64,000 nt of DNA, taken from Myxococcales bacterium 68-20 (GTDB lineage Bacteria > Myxococcota_A > Polyangia > Polyangiales > Polyangiaceae). Both the position numbers and the translations under genes were made by a program. This document shows, piece after piece, positions 62,593-64,000 of this stretch; within the stretch, counting starts at the first letter, position 1, and every line of letters starts with the position of its first letter. The stretch is from contig MKVQ01000040.1 of NCBI GenBank assembly GCA_001899635.1, positions 313,915 through 377,914 on the forward strand. Direction: 5' to 3'. Below the pieces are notes generated by a model. The model saw nothing but the letters and a program-made list of their open reading frames with translations, did not search any database and was not told the DNA's origin.

Positions 62593-64000
62593 ATGACGAA
62601 GCCTCGGCTCAGGTTCGCGCCCTCTCCCACGGGTTATCTCCACATTGGCGGCGTTCGCACGGCGCTGTTCAACTGGCTGTGGGCCAGGAAGACGGGCGGC
62701 ACGTTCGTCCTCCGCATCGAGGACACCGATCTCGAGCGCTCCACGGAGGAGAGCCGCGAGATCATCCTCGACAGCCTCCGCTGGCTCGGTCTCTCGTGGG
62801 ACGAGGGGCCGGGGGTCGGCGGCCCGCACGGGCCGTACATGCAGACCGAGCGTCTCGCGCTCTACAAGGAGTACGCCGAGAAGCTGATCGCGAGCGGTCA
62901 CGCCTTCCGTTGCTATTGCACGAAGGAGGAGCTCGACGCGCAGCGCGAGGCCCTGAAGAAGCAGGACCCGAAGGCGCAGTTCAAGTACCCGGGTACGTGC
63001 CGCGATCGGACCGATCAGCCCGACAAGAAGAACGTGATCCGCTTCAAGGCTCCGCGCGAGGGAGCGGTCACGTACGTCGACAAGGTCTTCGGCGAGATCA
63101 CGACGCCGAACGTCGAGAACCAGGACTTCGTCATCATGCGGTCCGACGGGGTCCCGCTCTACAACTTCGGCGCCGTCGTCGACGACGTCACGATGGGGAT
63201 CACGCTCGTCGCGCGCGGCCGTGATCACATGATCAACACGCCGCCGCAGATCCTGCTCTACCAGGCGCTCGGCGCGCCGGTGCCCGAGTTCGCGCATCTG
63301 CCGATGATGCTCGCGGCGAACGGCGAGAAGCTCTCGAAGCGTCACGGCGCCGTCAGCGTCACCGACTATCGCGACAAGGGCTACGCGCCCGCGGCCGTCC
63401 TCAACTACCTCGCGCGCTTCGGCTGGTCGTTCGGCGATCAGGAGGTCTTCTCGCGCGACGAGCTCGTGCAGGCGTTCTCGTGGGAGAACTGCGGCCGCGG
63501 CGACGGCAAGTTCGACGAGAAGAAGTTCATCTCGATCAACCACGAGCACCTGAAGACCGAGCGGCTCGTCCCGGCCGGCGAGTACGCCGAGCGCGTCCTG
63601 CCGTTCCTCGCTCAGCGAGGGATCGAAGGCGTGACGAAGGAGGCGGTCCTCGCCGCCCTCTACACCGTGCGCGAGCGCGCCCGCACGTACGTCGAGGCCG
63701 CCGACATGCTCGACTACTTCTTCCGCGACACGCCCGTGATGGACGAGAAGGCGCAGAAGAAGTTCCTCGTGAAGGACGCCGCCGCGCGGCTTCGCGGCTT
63801 CCGCGATGCGCTCGCCGGGGCGGCCGAGTGGACCGAGGCTACGCTCGAGGCGGCGGCCAACGCGCACCTCGAGGCGGCGGGCCTCCAGATCAAGGACGTT
63901 GCTCAGCCGGCGCGCGTCGCGCTCACCGGGCGGAGCGCGAGCCCGGGGCTCTACCAGGTGCTCTTCGTGCTCGGGCGTGACGCGTCCCTCGCGCGCCTGT
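62593..64000 (+). CDS. gltX: glutamyl-tRNA synthetase, 3' end outside the window
   Basis: 469 residues visible. The ATP-binding HIGH-type motif lies in FAPSPTGYLHIGGVRTALFNW at the start. LRIEDTDLERSTEES, YCTKEELDAQREALKK and RFKAPREG follow, and the KMSKS-type loop is EKLSKRHGA near 240. GltX charges tRNA-Glu in the cytoplasm. The C-terminal anticodon-binding part is cut by the window edge within its last domain. A transposase remnant sits in the gap just upstream. Confidence 0.95.
   Translation, partial: MTKPRLRFAPSPTGYLHIGGVRTALFNWLWARKTGGTFVLRIEDTDLERSTEESREIILDSLRWLGLSWDEGPGVGGPHGPYMQTERLALYKEYAEKLIASGHAFRCYCTKEELDAQREALKKQDPKAQFKYPGTCRDRTDQPDKKNVIRFKAPREGAVTYVDKVFGEITTPNVENQDFVIMRSDGVPLYNFGAVVDDVTMGITLVARGRDHMINTPPQILLYQALGAPVPEFAHLPMMLAANGEKLSKRHGAVSVTDYRDKGYAPAAVLNYLARFGWSFGDQEVFSRDELVQAFSWENCGRGDGKFDEKKFISINHEHLKTERLVPAGEYAERVLPFLAQRGIEGVTKEAVLAALYTVRERARTYVEAADMLDYFFRDTPVMDEKAQKKFLVKDAAARLRGFRDALAGAAEWTEATLEAAANAHLEAAGLQIKDVAQPARVALTGRSASPGLYQVLFVLGRDASLARL

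Overview
The window is high-GC bacterial DNA that looks like a myxobacterium (phylum Myxococcota, perhaps a Polyangia-type soil species). The pointers are a C-terminal Cys/transmembrane/Arg-cluster sorting tail of the MYXO-CTERM kind, an FHA-DUF4388 protein, a very large TPR protein fused to a sigma-54 activator, many lipoproteins with Asp/Ala/Gly-rich linkers, and four sensor kinases with no response-regulator gene beside them. No rRNA, tRNA, CRISPR array or intact mobile element was recognised. Both ends cut genes: a zinc metallopeptidase on the left and gltX on the right.

Layout. 0-11 kb: surface proteins, a hybrid histidine kinase, small metabolic enzymes, the FHA-DUF4388 protein, a 3,5-diaminohexanoate dehydrogenase (kdd) and a YfcE-like phosphoesterase. 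11.6-20.3 kb: a self-contained TonB locus (receptor, lipoprotein, ExbB, ExbD, TonB, a 16-residue-repeat surface protein) followed by an ECF sigma factor and its membrane partner. The same promoter-like motif lies before the receptor gene and before the sigma gene. 20.5-31 kb: an M15-like peptidase with sorting tail, fhs, two sensor kinases, a sigma-54-type promoter before an unknown gene, a glutamate-synthase-like flavoprotein and a decayed PD40 gene. 31-36 kb: a 1217-residue TPR/sigma-54 activator translationally coupled to a small lipoprotein, then a Rossmann/DUF2520 protein. 35.86-36.16 kb is a non-coding stretch with five consecutive hairpins. 36-42.7 kb: nadD with a coupled degenerate phosphoesterase, two tandem EGF-domain lipoprotein paralogues, and a 2Fe-2S/FAD oxidoreductase.

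42.7-49.7 kb holds the most striking catabolic unit: a minus-strand operon of cyclase, acyl-CoA synthetase, acyl-CoA dehydrogenase (ACAD10/11 type), APH-like kinase, hotdog thioesterase and HAD hydrolase, with four of the five junctions overlapping or almost touching. A divergent TetR gene and two palindromes sit at its head. The HAD, kinase and dehydrogenase parts are the three modules fused in animal ACAD10, and the kinase/dehydrogenase/CoA-ligase set parallels the bacterial levulinate (lva) pathway. A 4-hydroxyacyl-CoA degradation route is therefore inferred.

49.7-64 kb: a SNF2-type helicase, an isolated ccmB, a small zinc ribbon, an alpha/beta hydrolase lipoprotein, a GAF-GAF kinase, a Spy/LTXXQ-like lipoprotein, DUF2505, a small protein with a histone-H1-like tail, two coupled lipoproteins (DUF4349 plus partner), a delta-60-repeat lipoprotein, a transposase remnant and gltX. 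All assignments come from reading the sequence; no database search was run.
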